Shown piece after piece: positions 27,201-41,200 of a stretch of 64,000 bases of DNA. Within the stretch, counting starts at the first letter, position 1. Each line of letters starts with the position of its first letter. A model generated the notes under the pieces. It was not told the DNA's origin. It saw only the letters and a list, made by a program, of their open reading frames with translations, and made no database searches. Position numbers and translations under genes: made by a program. Source of the DNA: Agelaius tricolor (taxonomy: Eukaryota; Chordata; Aves; Passeriformes; Icteridae); contig JALJCS010000001.1 of NCBI GenBank assembly GCA_023055355.1, forward strand, positions 108,330,881 to 108,394,880, read 5' to 3'.

Positions 27201-30200
27201 TCTTGTGATTGGAGCAATGGTAGATGAAGAAACAAAGTAAATGTATAAGCCAACTGTGCCTTTCCACCCACAGATGCATGAGGCAGGCACTTTCTCACTC
27301 TACGCCCCCAACTCCAAGTAATCATTTCCTTTCTTCACCACTGTACACTTTCAAAAATGTTCTGTAATTTTTTTCTACCAGTTAACAATTCAATTTTTTG
27401 AACCTGCAGTTCCCAAAGGAAACTAGTTCAAACTCCTTAAATCAAGCTGCTCTAAGGAGGCAGACAGTTTCAGCTGATGAAAACCACATCCAGTGTAATG
27501 CAATAAAGCCCACAGACCAGTCTCAGCCATAACATAAAATTTATTCCTAATGTTAACATTTTCTTATGGCTATTACTCTTAAAGGCTACACATATTGATT
27601 TAAAAAGCATTAAATAGTAAGGGTTAACCAAGTCCATGTCCCTGAATTCCTAAAACAGTATTTGAACATGACTGTCATCATTTTAAAGTAATTGTTTATG
27701 TGTGAAGATCTTGTGCACTAATTCAGCTTCACCATAAATCCCTCATCCTGCCTCAGACTCTTTGCTGTTACTGTTGATGAGCATTATATGAAAAGCTCCA
27801 TATTATTTCTCCTTTTTAAAAAGTGCCATAAGCTCCACTCTCTAATTATTCTGAAGAGGAGCATTCTGAAACCTTTCTCTTTGAACTGATCCTGAATCCA
27901 GGAATCAGAAATAGAACAAACATTTAAAAACTTGGTCAAAGCTACCACTTTGGGTAATCAGCTAGACACAAGGAGACCTGTGTCCTTATTTCCTCCCTAC
28001 TAACCTTTTCTTTAATGGTGGTATAATGTAAAATACAGAAGAAATCTGTATTGAGAGCAGAAACCACTCAAGTGGTTGAGTCTCATTTTTAAAGCTGGCT
28101 CTTATAAACAGAGCCCTCATAGTGGACACTCCCCTGCTCCCCTCCTTCTCTGCTTCCCCTCCTCTGACCAAACTCACTGTGGGGTCAAGGCCATGTCTCT
28201 ACCAGTGAATAAAAAAGCCCAGGGCTCATTTTCTGCTACGCTGCAGCTGACTAGCCTGGCTCATCTCACAACCATACAAAAGTTTTAGCCAGTTGTTCCT
28301 AAAACCAGACCAAGAGGAATCTGCCCATTAGGGCTTCACTTTCTCCTATGCTATGGTTTGGCAGGGGCAAAATGTTTGTCTTCTTCCTTAAAACCAATAT
28401 CTATGTGACACATACATGACATGCTCATTCCCATTAATAGGAAAGCTCAAGCTAACACTGTTTTTGGAGCTGCATGTGTGGCCTTGGCCTAAAAAGCAGA
28501 AAGCAGAATCTGCTTTCACTGTGGGGGTTCACACCTTCCTTTTTAGTTTGGTAAAGGTTGGTAAAAAATGGCTTAGAAAAGGTGTGGAGAAGTAACAGTT
28601 AAGGCTTGGCTTGGCAGAGCCCTCTGGATGTGCCTGTGTAATAAATTGACTATGCAGCAACTAAATAAATGCCTAAAAAGTCATTTTTTATAAAATAATT
28701 TTCTCTGATTACCATATTGAATGTTCATGTGCTTAGATATCTGCCTAGGTCTGCAAACAGAACATTTTTGAGAATCTCACATTAAAATTTAAAGCTTCAT
28801 AAAATGCTGCATAATTTTCATAAGGCCACAAAATAAAGCAGAACAGCATATTTTGGCACAGCTTTTTCAAACAAACTTCTAAAGAAATCACTTCATTTCT
28901 TTGGCCCCACTGGCAAATGCAAATAAAATAGGAGAAAGACACATGGAAAATAGGAAACTCCTCTGTTACCAGCACTTTCATGGGATCATTAAAAAAATAA
29001 AAGAAACCCAAAGGCAAAGAAGGAGACTAATGGCTAAAAAGAGGACAGAGATAGTTATGTAACTGCACACAGCCATTGACAGCTAAGAAACAGTTTGGAC
29101 CATGAGCATTTCTGGGGGAAAGAAAACAAGACCCTCACCAGTGTCCTTCTATAGCACATTTCACATCACTTTTGCTGCCAGCATGCAGGGAACATTTAGC
29201 TTTAAAACTGCAGTAATTTCTTTTGGTTGAGTTTTATAGCAGACTTGATGTGGTTTTAAAAAATAAATCTCTTAGTTAAACGAAAAAAAGACAAATGCAA
29301 GACCAGAATGAGGAAAAAACATAGATTAAGAGGAAGCTCCAAGGGGCAAAAAGTTAAGCCTGGAAACTGGGGAGCAGAGGCAGAGACTCACTGCCAAGAG
29401 CATCTCAGTCATATCAGTGTGTCCATTGGCCAGCATAGCTTAGTCTGCAATGTGTGAAAATGAATTTATGAAGATCAGCATTACTGTTGGCTAGAAGAGC
29501 TGTCATAAATATCTTCAGGAAGCAGCAGCATCTCTCCTATTAATTGTGAGGGGCAAGGACAGGGGAGGCTGATTAGAAAACCATGAGGAAAGTATGGGAA
29601 GTTATTGGGCAAATAGGATAGACTAAAAGAAGGAAGAGCAAAGGGGTCTGGGAATGCAGTGGAGGAGGAAAAAAAAATTTAGAAGCACATCTGCAAAATG
29701 TGGATTGGGATGGCAGGCCACTTTAACAGGTCACGTTAGGAAGAAATGCCATGGCTCATGAAAATGCCTAGTACTGTTTAATCTGCATAGGAAGAAACAA
29801 ATTTTCCAGCAAGTTCTCAGGGGGAAACCCTATGAACAAGGTTGGTGGAAAAAAGCTGAAAAAAAGAGAAAGCAATAGGAAAAAAATGTGCAGTGTTTTC
29901 ACAGTCTGATTTATTGAAGGAGTTCAATTCTGCTTATGTTCCATATATAATTTGTTTTATACAAACTTGCTATAAAATTAGGTTACATCGTATTCTGAGG
30001 GCACAGCAAAACAAAGCACGTGGGGAAGTTTCTTTTTCTGCAAAAATAAATACCTCAGCAGAAATAGTGGGTATCAGGAAGGAACTCTTCCCCATCTATA
30101 AGAAATAAATAAAAATTAGGTGAAAAACCAACTTCTGATCATGATTAGGTTTTGCTTGTTTATTTTTCAGAAAAGATTGTGTAGTCTCAGACTATTAGCC

Positions 30201-31494
30201 AAATACACCTAAAGCTGTGTTAAGGCAATATAGCTCTGTGCTAGGCTAGATTTACATATATGCACACACACAGAGTATGCACCAAATTCTAGGTAACAGA
30301 GTCAAATATTAGGATTCTAGAGAAATGCAGGCACTTAAAATCTATTCTGTGAAACATGAAGCAGCATTCTATGGCTGTGCTGAGATAAGTTGAAGTGAAA
30401 CAGTTTGGTCATTTGGTTTCTGGAAGGCTGCCTCCTGAGCCTTGGAAGCATCTCTGTTCCACACAAAACCTTTCTGAGCTAAGTAAGGCACAGTATTTGA
30501 AGGATAGAGACATTTCACAGCTGCTTTAATCACAGGCTAAGATCACAGAGCAAAATTCTGTGTAAAGCTTTTTCTGTTGAAAGGAAGTTATAAAGCTATG
30601 TATGATAAGAATTTTAGTGCTGACTTTGTGCTTACTTATACCAAAAAATGCTAATAAATTATTGAAAGCCTTACTGTACCCTCAACAATTAAATCTACAA
30701 AGGAAAGCCCAAGAGTGGGAAGTTCAAGGCAAGCATACGAAAGCCTAATGATAGAAAATACATGAGAACTGGGCTCACTACAGTCTGTGTTTTTATCTTG
30801 TTCTCTTAAGAAAATGGAATTGCATTTGCTATCCATCTCTTTGCTCTCGGGCTAATTTTGAACCCTTTTCACAGTTTCAGCCCAAATCAACATAAAGGAC
30901 CCAGAAACACTTCGTGTCATGAGGAAAACCAGCAATCAGGAAAATGAGACTGCTAACTGGTGTCCTCTCCAGATGGAAGATGGTGTGACTTCACCAGTTG
31001 CCTACTGTTTGACTCACCAGCTGGCTAATCCTCAGCACATGTAAGGAACCACACTGCTGAGAACCAAATCCATTTTGCCAGTGCATGTGCAAAGTGGTGA
31101 CTACTGGAGCCTGTGTAGAGTGGATTGGTAGCAAAAGGAACATGGATCCATAGGTAGCCAAACTTTGTTAACCCTTCTATTTTTAGAACAAAGACAATAT
31201 ACCTTTGGGTGAAGTTGATGCTGGCTTATGACAGTATGTAAACTACCATTGGGTATTCCACAGTTAAGTCAGGACAAGCTAGAAAAATAAAACTTCGGCA
31301 TTTTTAAAGCCTCATATACCAGTAAAGGAAACCAATCATGCTGCAAGGCTACTGGGAACAGACAAGTTCTGGACAAACCAGCTGTACAGTGGGAATCCAG
31401 TCTGCTTTGTGGATGTGGACTGTACATCAGCAGGTCGTGGCTGCAGCTGGTTAAAGTGCTGTTAAGACGCACAAGATCCACACAGGAGCGATGC
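24226..31494. other. Gene-free AT-rich DNA left of CpG island 1
   Basis: The 166-codon frame at 26069-26569 ends in a T-rich tract and looks incidental. Nothing else recognised. Confidence 0.6.
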
Positions 31495-32122
31495 CCTCCC
31501 ACCTGCTAGCGGCAGATTTGGGGGTGAGCAGCAGCGCATGAGGACACCGCAGCTGGAGCGTCCGGTCCCCGGGGCGGCGGAGCCGGACGCGACCGCAGCT
31601 GCCAAGCGGCCTCCATGATGCGCGGCCAAGGAGGCGCCTGGGGGAGGAGGTTGTCGGCTGCATGCGGCGACCGGGGCCCTCGCCCCGGGCGAGTGCGGGC
31701 TCCGGCGGGGCCGTCGAGCGGCTCCCGGGGGCGCGGCCGGCCCCGCCCCGCCCGCCGGCTCCCGCTGCCCTGGAGCGCCCCCGCGCGCAGCCGCCGGTGC
31801 CGCCCGCCCGCCCGCGGGGAGGGCGGCGGGGCAGGTGCGCGGCGGCTGCGGCGGCGTGAGCCAGCGCCGGGGCCGTGTCCGCCCGCCGCCGCCGCCCCTC
31901 CTCGCTGGCTGCCGCTGCCGCCGCCTTCCCGCCGGGAGCACCGGTTCCCTCTGCCGCCGCAGCTCGCTTTCTCCTCCTCCTCCTCCGTTCCGTCCTCCCA
32001 GTGGCTCGGGAAGGCAGAGCCCCCCGCCGGGGCCGCCCGTCGGTGGGTGCGTGCCCCCCAGCCCCCGCGCTCGCCTCGCCACCGCGGCAGCCGCCGGCAC
32101 AGCCCCGCTCAGCCCGGCCACC

Positions 32123-32136
32123 ATGGCGTGCGGGAG
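32123..32136 (+). other. Candidate first-exon start codon and splice donor (MACGR... or uORF)
   Basis: GCCACCATGG is a perfect Kozak context. The frame reads Met-Ala-Cys-Gly then AG, followed immediately by donor GTAAGC at 32137. No known gene was recognised from these few residues. Spliced directly to LIN28B exon 2 it meets a stop within four codons. Spliced to the 42052 exon it gives a 10-codon ORF whose TGA overlaps the exon's ATG. It may be a non-coding distal LIN28B exon, an lncRNA, or the start of an unrecognised gene. Confidence 0.4.
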
Positions 32137-32996
32137 GTAAGCGAGCTCCCTTCACCTCTCCCTTCGCGGGTCTCGCCCTCCCGCCGGCGCCGCACCTGCC
32201 GGGGCGCTGGTGGGCGGCCGCGGGGAGGGGACGGCCGGCGGGTTTCTCCAGTGCCGGCGGAAAAGTTGCGCTGGGCGGAGGCGGAGCGGCGCCGCATTGT
32301 TGTGTGTGCGGGCGCGGGTGCTCCCTGCGGGCGGCGGCGGGGCGGGTGTACTTCCGGGTTCGCACCTTTCTCCCTTCGCCGCCGCCGCCGCGCCCCCTCC
32401 TCCGCCGGCTGCCGCTGCCCCCGAGCCCGCCCGCTCCGGCCCCGGCTGCCCGCGCCCGAGCCGCCGGCACGGGGAAAGGGGGCGCCGGGCCGCGCCGCCC
32501 GTCAAACGCCAACGACGACGGCAGCCGCGGTGGAGGAAAGGGTGAAGGGACCAAGCTGCCCCCCGCGCCGAGCGGGGCGCAGCGCCCCGCCGAGAGCCGT
32601 GGCGGCCGGGGCCGGGGGAGCGGCCGCGGGGACGGTGCGGCAGCCCGACGCCAGGGGGCGGCCCGCGCCCCGCCGACAGCCGCCGCCGGATGGCGGTGAC
32701 CGCCCGGCGAGCGGCCGCGGCCGGGAGGGACGGGCAGGGACCGGCGTGGGGCGCCCGCGGCCCGGCGGAAGGGAAGGCCGGGGGAGGAGAGCGCACTGAC
32801 GGCGGGACGGGACCCGCCGGGCGACGCGTCCGCTCCGAGGCGGCTGGGGAGCGGAGGATGGGGCGGAGGCGGCGCGCCCCGAAGGGTGCGGGGCTCGACC
32901 GCCCTGCGGTAACCACCGGCGGGGCGGGCGGGGGCCGCGAGTCACGCGCGGCGCCGTGTGCGCGGTGCGGGGGGTTTAACGCGAGTGGCGGCCGGG

Positions 32997-33008
32997 CCGC
33001 CATCTTGG
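32997..33008 (-). promoter_or_regulatory. YY1 motif, minus-strand orientation
   Basis: The minus strand reads CCAAGATGGCGG, the classical YY1 element that usually sits just downstream of a transcription start and in this orientation relative to it. It suggests a minus-strand start near 33.0 kb. Confidence 0.5.
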
Positions 33009-33370
33009 ATAGCTCCCGCCGCGGCGCGGGGAGCGCGGGGTCGCGGCCGGGCGCTGCCCGCCCCCGGCCGGGCCGCGGGGACAGCGCCGGGGCCGGGGCC
33101 GCGTCCCCGCCGGCGAGGCGGCGGCCGGGCTCTCCGGGGCGCCGTGACACGGAGCCCCGCGGCTGGCTCTGAGGTGCCGGCCAGGCGCGGTGCGGGACGC
33201 GGCGCGGGGGAGAACAAATAAAGTGCCGAAATGCCTCACACACGCCTTGCTCCTCCCGGTCTGCTTGCGCGCCCGCGGTTCCGCGTGGCCGCTGCCTCCG
33301 CGGGGAGGGTACGGCCGCGGTGTCTCCGGGCTCCGCGGGCAGCGAGCGTGTCTGAGCGCCGGCAGCTCCG

Positions 33371-34749
33371 CTCGGCTGTTGTGTCATTGTAGTACACCCT
33401 ACAGCGGGTCAGATAACCAGCTCTCGAATGAGAACGGTAATCTGAAAATAAGTAAACAGCAGCAATGCACGCATTTTGTTCAAGCTGTAATAAAATATGC
33501 AATTGGCGTAGCTAAATAAATTTTTAAAGTCTAATTAATTTTAAGTATCTTTTTAGCTTTAACATGAGGGAATTACGCATTTTAATCTGATAAACATATT
33601 ACCTAAAGAGATTTGATTCATTTACTTGTTTCTCTCTTACCAGCCGGTTAGCTTATTAGTGATGGTGAGTAAATGATGTACGATTATCTTGCAGTGATGG
33701 GACAAAACCATAGTGCATGCTACACTGATTTGTTCACAGACTTGACTACTTTTCCTTATGTAACTGGTCTTGCTGTTCTTTTTAAATAGGCCGTTCACAG
33801 GGCTGTGGGTTTTTCCCCACCTGTTTTGGAATTTCCCATCTTGCATAGAAATTGCAAGTATGGAGAAGTGTCCTGTGATAGACAAGTCATCAGACACTAA
33901 GAAAATAGTTACAGCTAAATTTGGTCATAGTTAATTTAAATGTAGTTGTGTATACTTTCAGTGATATCTGGATATAACATTGTGCTGAAGTGCAATAGTG
34001 AGTGTTTACTCTTCAATTGATATCTGTATGCTTCACATTTGTTTTTTAAAACATACTGCTGAGAAAAAAAAAAAATAACCAAACAAACAGAAAACCCTTA
34101 AAGCTTCAGAGGAGGTAATACTGACAAACTTGTTTGAAAAAATATTTGTAATATATGCAGCTAAGCCATAATTCTTCAAAGGATGATGATTTCTTTTCCC
34201 CTTTGGTACAAGAGTAGTAAGAATCAATGTTGAATTAAATTATGACCTAAATTATTAATACACCAGGAAGTCAAGTTTCCTTTGCTGTAGTCAAATGAAT
34301 CATGTATGTAATGGCAAAGGTAGTGATTATATCTGATGTTTGTCCCTTGCAGTAGCTACAAAAATGCAGCTGTACTAAAAACTCTGCCTGTGTGTATATT
34401 CCAAAAGTAACTGCCTTCTACTCTGATCATTTTAAAATACATTCTGTAAAGGACATGTGCTGCTATCTCACTTTTATCAAAACTTTTTTTTTTTTTTAAT
34501 TTTTAATTAATCTGAAAATTTATTAGCTGGCATGTACTGAGAATTTCATGAGAGGGAAGACGGAAGGAAGAAGGAAACCCCACATGCTCTCCCTCCTAGG
34601 CCTGAGCAGGTGCAGTCTAGGCCATTTGCAGGATGCAGTGGTAGGTCACACGCAGTGTTTCATATTGCGTCGCCGAGCACAGAAGTGAATTTTAAAGCCC
34701 AAGCTGTTAAGCCATTTGTTCCTCCTCTTTTTGCGGTTTGTAACCCCGT
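33371..34749. other. AT-rich spacer between CpG islands 1 and 2
   Basis: No gene or repeat recognised. Confidence 0.6.
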
Positions 34750-35270
34750 GGCAGTGTTTTGTTTGGGCGGCAGCTGAAGCCCGCGGCGCGCAGCCGATCC
34801 TGGGCCGGAGAGGCGAGGCGCCGCTGCGAGCGGGGCGCTGGGCCGGCAGCGGCTTCCAGAGGAGCCTTTTCCCGGGGCGGGCGGGCAGCCGCGCATCCCC
34901 CGGGGGCGGCAGCGCGGTGCCCCGGGAGGGGCGGCCCGGGCCGGCAGCGCGGTGCCCCGCGGCCGGGGGCGGCCGGCTCGGCTGCGCGGGGCCCCGCGGG
35001 GCGCGGCCCCTCCCTCCTCGGTGTCGCGGCGCTGTCCGCGGTGCTGAACCCGGACGCGGCCATGTTACTGCCGAGGGCCGGCCCGCCCGTCCCGGCACCG
35101 GCTGCCGCCGCCGCCGCTCTCGGGCACTGCAGCGCACGGGTCACGGCAGCGCTCACCCACGGCCTTCATGTCATACACCGGATCGCGCCGCCGGTGTCGG
35201 ATGCTGACAGCAAAATCAATGGCAAATGCCACAGCGCTTTCTCCTTCGGAACACGAGCGCTCCCAGCAAC
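34750..35270. promoter_or_regulatory. CpG island 2
   Basis: A compact GC-rich block between AT-rich flanks. Near 35060 the minus strand reads AACATGGCCGCG, weakly YY1-like. No splice-supported coding exon was recognised. Open frames on both strands are arginine/alanine/proline-rich and look compositional. Confidence 0.6.
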
Positions 35271-38200
35271 GCAGATTTTTTTGTAGCCAACTTGTAGCTT
35301 AACATTACCTATGTGAAATGGAAATGTGCAGGTGAAAGCAGCAACTAGACGAGAACTTGGTATTCGCTGTTTTTAACCACAGGTTCAATTCATGAAAGGA
35401 TGTTTTGAAAGTGAATATCAAAACAGCATATCATCAGTGGGCACGAAATAACCACTCATGGCACAGGGAAGGTTCAAGGAAAAGCAGGTATCCATTAGCA
35501 GCAATGCAGACACAGGCATAAGGTTTTCTCCTTTTTTCTTCTGTTTAAAAAAAAAAAAATTTAGAAAGGTGTGCTGTCTAGCAGATCTTTTTTTCCAAAT
35601 TCACTTTAATGTGCTGCAATATCTCTACTACATGAAAAAAAAAAAGCTTTTTTACATCTCAGAGACAAGCATTCATTTTCTGTAATTGCACACTGAATGT
35701 TTCAAATATAGTTGCACAATAAAAGGCAAATATGCTCCTCTGGTGTGATGTGTAGAGGCTGACAAAAAAAAAAGACAAAACCAACATGGAGTGTTTCTTA
35801 TGGGAGGATTACACTTTTAAAAATATACATTCTGCTTCTAAAAATAGAATTAATTGATATGCAGAATGAATTGACCTTCAAATTAAAGGTCAGAGGTCAC
35901 AAACCAGGACAAAGGTCATGCAGCTCATTTTCAAGCAATCAGTTTCTAGTTTTTTCATAGTTGAACAAAAGCTTAATTATACAGAAGGGTAAGGACTGTA
36001 ATACCTAACTAGTCAGTTCTAACAGAGAAATAGAAGTAGTTTTACACAATTCCCTATTTTCTTGAATGTAGTTCTGTTAGGGAATTATTTGTGCTGTTAC
36101 TGATGCAAAAATGTGTCTGTCTTAAAATATTTAAATGCATTTCTTAAGTTAACATGTAATAATCCACCATCTTTACTTAATATTACTGCTTCAGAGATAA
36201 GAGGGTTGTGTAGCCATTTCTGGTTTTTTTTCTGTGATTTTAGCAAAAAAAAAAATCCTGCTTATGCTATTTTTTCAATAAAGTTAGATTGCAGGTCCAT
36301 TCATTTTGGCATTCATGCACATACTTCTTATTTCTAGCAAACCACTTCCCCATAATCCTACTTCCAGTCTGCAGCATGCTGTAAGTCCAAATGCAGTAAT
36401 TAGAGAGACCTAATACCTGACTGTTTAACAAGTATGTGTATGTGATAATTATTTTGTTATAAGTGCTAAGATTCAGTGTTCTGACAATTTGAAGGTACTG
36501 GTTCAAGGTTGATATCAGTAATATCACATTTAACCTAAACCAAGCTTTCATAAATATTCTGAAGGTATTTAACAAATATTCTCTAGGCTGACCATATGCA
36601 GTAATGAAACACCTAAGGATAACTACTAGAAATTCAACTGTTAAAATGTGTACACTCACTCACTAATAATTTTGTATGACATATTAGGTTTTTGCTTTTT
36701 TTTCCTGATACTTTATATCCTGTACCTACTTCAGCTACTGATGTGTACATTGTTTTTAAAGTTTTCATCTTTTCTTTTAGAGATTGTGAATTTTAGTTAT
36801 ATATCACTGATGTTCTTGTTTACTTTTTTTTCCTGGTTTGAATTAATAACCTATCTCCCCAAAAGTTTATAAAAAGTGACTATTGCATTACTTTATTTGT
36901 TTGGTCGTTTTAAACAATGACTCACTTAGAAGCCATTGACATACAGGACTGATGTCCACTCCACTTGAAATGGGAAAGATGTGCCCTGAACTATCCACTC
37001 TTCTAGGAAAGTGAATATTGGTGTTTGAAATACAGACACTCATCTGCTCTTTACTTTCTACAATGTTTGATTTGATTATTTTAATGGACAATATCCATAT
37101 CAGTACTTGATAAGCATATTGCAAAATACAAATTATTATAAAATCCATCATTAGTAGTGCTCTCAAGTAATAATTCAGTGATTAAAAAACCCAAAAAATT
37201 AAGAAATAGGATTCTGTGGATGAATAGCACATGCAAATAAGACAAAAGTTCTGTGCAAAGGAAGAGATATGTGAAGGTGTGTAAATTCCATCAAAACAAG
37301 TGTTAATGTAAAACATCTCAGAAAAGAGATCTGAACAAACCATAATAAAATTGTTATAAAAGAAAATCAAAATGATTCCATTTTTAAAATAAAAATTGTA
37401 GTGCCATCACTTTTGACAGGATGATATTAAAATCCTACTTGGCTGCAGTATTTTTATAACCTAGGTGAAAGTTGTAAGTTACACAAATACTGAATTCAGC
37501 TTGTCATAAGATTCGTTCTTAATTTGACCTTTAGCAGAGTTTTTTTTCAGTACTTCATTTGGCATTGTTTTGTTTGCATTATTTTTGTTTGAAATAAAAT
37601 CTCCCTCTCTGTATGTAGTTTCTCACAGAAATAAATAACAAAATAAATCAGTGATCAAGCTCTGAAAAATGTTACCTACTTATGATTTGAGAATAAGGGC
37701 TTTTAAAGTTCTTTTCCTTACAAAGTACTGAGAGGAAGTAATTTAAGAAGTACAAAGAAAAATCCATCTGAAAACATGTAATAAGATCACAAGGTAGTTT
37801 TCTCATTGTTTCATTTGCTGTATAGCAAATCGATGTGCAGCAATTTCAAATGCCCTTGCTAACAGTAAACTGGGAACAAAATACTTTAAATATGTAGGAA
37901 GTAGAACAGTAGTGATCCATTTTTACGTTGTGTGTTTAAAAATTTCATCTTTGAATCACAGAATATTGTTTGAAACATACCTGGTTTACATTGCTTTTTA
38001 ATTATATAATTATGATCATTGTTTAAGATATGAATATTCAAATGCAGACCATAAGAAATTGCAGATTTTACTAAATCAAATACACTAAATATGAAAATTG
38101 TATCTAATTAATTTCAATCCTTTAAACAAAAATAACCTTGTTCAGCATATTCCTTTGTTATGTATTATTAACATTTTAAACTAAAAAAATGTTAATAGTT

Positions 38201-41200
38201 TTGTTGCTTAAACAATTGTTAGTATAGTAGTAGCATTTAATTTTGAGGAGAAACTGATCCTAGAGTTGTCAGGCTTTGATTGGCTCCCATTCTGATATTG
38301 TGTGGAGTTCTTTACCCTTTTTATTGCCCAAAAGAATCAGATTCCTAACAATGGTGGAAGCACATTCAGCCTTTCTTTGTTCCAGTTCTCACTGTAGTCA
38401 AATAACATTCTTTCACATAATTAAAAGGTGTATAACTGGATGTTTGTTTGCTCATTTCCTAAAAACTAAGATATGCTTAGCCTCTTTCATATCAGAAAAA
38501 AACTATATCTGGGCTATTGCATAGCTGGGTTATTTACCTGAAGCTGTAGTTACCCTCCTTCAGATCAATGACAAAAGTGAGTGAAATTAGCAAAGAATGC
38601 AAAGTTTTCATTTGCTAGTTGTTCAATTAATTTCCTTAAATCAGCATTGTGAAAATATTTTTAAATATCTCACACATGCTTGCTTTCACCTTCACATGCT
38701 AGAAAAGTACTGTAATGGTGTATAAACAGAAATATGGAAGAAAAGCAAAGAAAATTATGGCTAAACAAAGAATAAAATTGTGAGAGCTTTCAACTTTATC
38801 CACCCTCTCATTACATAAGGACATTAACACTTGAGTGTACCTTTTCCGGAAATCTTAATTTTTCTGATATATGCATTTCAAAGTAACAATATTGAACTGA
38901 ACAAAATGAAAAGGGGAAAAAAAGAGTTTAAATAATAAAAACATCTCAGGAGGAAATCCAATATTTAGAATTGCACATTGAGGAATCTGTGTAAAACATG
39001 TAAATTCAGAGTGCCAGACAACACTAATTTCTGAGTTTTGAAATCAAAATACTGTGTGCATAATGCTTCTATCAGCAGTCAAGAACAGTAAATAAGATTA
39101 ATTTTTACTGACTGGTTCAAATGACAGCGAAGTTTGTTAATATATCTGACTGGTGTGTATGTGTATATAGATACATTTTAAAAGCTCATGTTTTATGCTC
39201 TTACTATGCTTAGGTTCTGTCCACAGAGTTTTAAAATGTTGTGTATACTTTGCAGCATTCATCTATTAAGTCTTCACTCCCAATGAGTTAACTAAAAGAA
39301 GATCCTTTCAACACTGGAATGTTTTCCCCTATTCCTTTGCATCACTATTGTCCTTGTTTGTTATAAAATAAAGGATTGGTGGGTTTTGTTTTCTAGTTCT
39401 TCTACTCTCTAATCATACTTAAAGTACCCAGCATTCTTTAAAAAAATACTGCTGGCTTTACTCTGGAAGAAAACAGTCCCCTGGCTACTTCTGTGAAAGA
39501 AACAAATTTAACATATTAATTTTTCTTTTCAACTTACTTTTAGAGGAAAGTGTATATCTTAAGTGGAATAACTATTTATGTCTGCTTTCTTCCAAACAAA
39601 CGATGTTTCTAAATCCTTTGGCAGGAAACCTGCTTAAGGTAATGAATTCAAAACAATCCATATCTCAGAGAATTCATTTTAAATAGATACAAACTTGGTT
39701 TTATTTTTTACTGATCGATAAGTTTTCAAAAATAGCTTACATAAGCTGTAAAGTTAGTTGAATTACAGAATGTTCTACTTGTAAGGGGAAGTGGATTACC
39801 TTTGTTGGGAGTCTGTCAGTGTGCCTTTACCTGATACTGCACTTTTCATTGTATTTTCTATCCAGCAATAATTCCATATGGTGTTCTCTTGCATTATTTT
39901 TCATGCTTACTGTTACAGTGTCCTTCCACATGCTGTGAATGCCTGGTAAAAATAAGGATTGCTTTCAAAGCTAGTGACTTTTTTCCCTGAAACATCTTGC
40001 TGTCCTAGTACACAATTCCTCAGCAGCATTTATTTACTTACTTGCAGTTACAAAGTTCATGTAAATGCCAAGGTAGTTTCAGAAGTAAAATGCCAAAATA
40101 ATTATTTGGTTTGTACAGCATAAGCAGGCACAGGAGAGTTCACCATGAGCCATTTCAGAGCCCAAACCTGCTTCTATTTAAATCAGGAACTGATTCTGTA
40201 TGTCTTTCAGTAGGATATAGTAAAATACATGCCAGAATAATTTTTCATTTAAACTATCTATTTAAATGAGGTAATAAAATTTAAATGCCCAGGCTCTTCT
40301 ACACTAACATATCTTATGCCAAGCTTTAGGTATTGTATCAGGAAGCTTTTTGTAATAATTATTAAAAAATTAGATATCCATGTTTCTGCTTAATAATCTA
40401 ATATGTGACTCTCTAGAATATGATGCTTAAAAATGTGTTACAAAATGACAATACTGGAAACAACAATAACTTGAACTTGTCCTGTTTTCTGCTACAGTTT
40501 TTAAGAACTGTACTTTCCTCCTTTGAATCCCAACACCACTCCCCCAAATACTTATTTTTAATCCCTTCATAAACTGAAGCAGGCTATGTTCCAAAGCCAA
40601 GAACGGATCCTTTACTCTATGCTTGCATATTTCATTATGTTGCATAAATAATGCAAGTAAATCTGAAAGACACAAAAGCCACATGGCCACAGGTTGGCAG
40701 AACAAAGAAGCAGATACAAGAGATTGGGCTTCAGTGCTTGAAGGTGTAAAAGCAGAGTTAGGTTTAGTACTAGACAAAAGTCTACACAATTCCATTGGAA
40801 AACTTAGTTACTACAAAAGAAGAGGAACTGAATCAGCTTGCCAGTGTTGTTGCACTGAATAGAAAAATTGTTACCACCCCCTTTCCCCATTTCTGGTGTA
40901 TGAAAGTATTCAGGATATTTAAGGGAAAAGAAGATAGAGAAAATGGGTTCTAATTTGTCTTTGTTCATTCTTGTGACTTTTCTCACTCCTACCAATTCTA
41001 TTTTTTGGTTTTTAGTAAGAGAGCAGGGTAGCTGTCCAGATGTCCTCTTAAATTGGAAAAAAGATAAGACTCAGATTTCTCTAAAACAGAAGAGAAATGG
41101 GCTTATATCTAAACAGGTTGATACTACAATTCCTTGTTTCTTTTTGCATGGGTTTTAGTTAACATGGATTATTCAGAAAGATAGTAGGGTGACAGGAAGG

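Larger units (their letters stand above)
31495..33370. promoter_or_regulatory. CpG island 1, probable (possibly bidirectional) promoter
   Basis: A very GC- and CpG-rich block with abrupt edges in AT-rich DNA. It has an ETS site ACTTCCGG at 32350-32357, a CTCF-like core CCAGGGGGCG at 32651-32660, and a YY1 motif at 32997-33008 that reads CCAAGATGGCGG on the minus strand, the usual orientation for a minus-strand transcript. On the plus strand a perfect Kozak ATG with splice donor lies at 32123. Splice-donor-like CAG|GTGGGA on the minus strand ends at 31503, right at the island edge. The long open frames on both strands are products of GC composition. Confidence 0.75.

Noticed and set aside
31495..33370. 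HACE1 promoter and first coding exon
   Set aside because: HACE1 normally lies upstream of LIN28B on the opposite strand, but its N-terminal coding sequence (MERAMEQLNR) was not found on the minus strand of any island. It may lie left of the window.
31451..33387. Open frames of 367, 394 and 411 codons on both strands in CpG island 1
   Set aside because: Overlapping frames on both strands, Arg/Ala/Pro/Gly-rich, no recognisable domain. High GC removes stop codons, so composition explains them.
34646..35286. 149-175-codon frames in CpG island 2
   Set aside because: Low-complexity Ala/Pro/Arg proteins on both strands; composition-driven.
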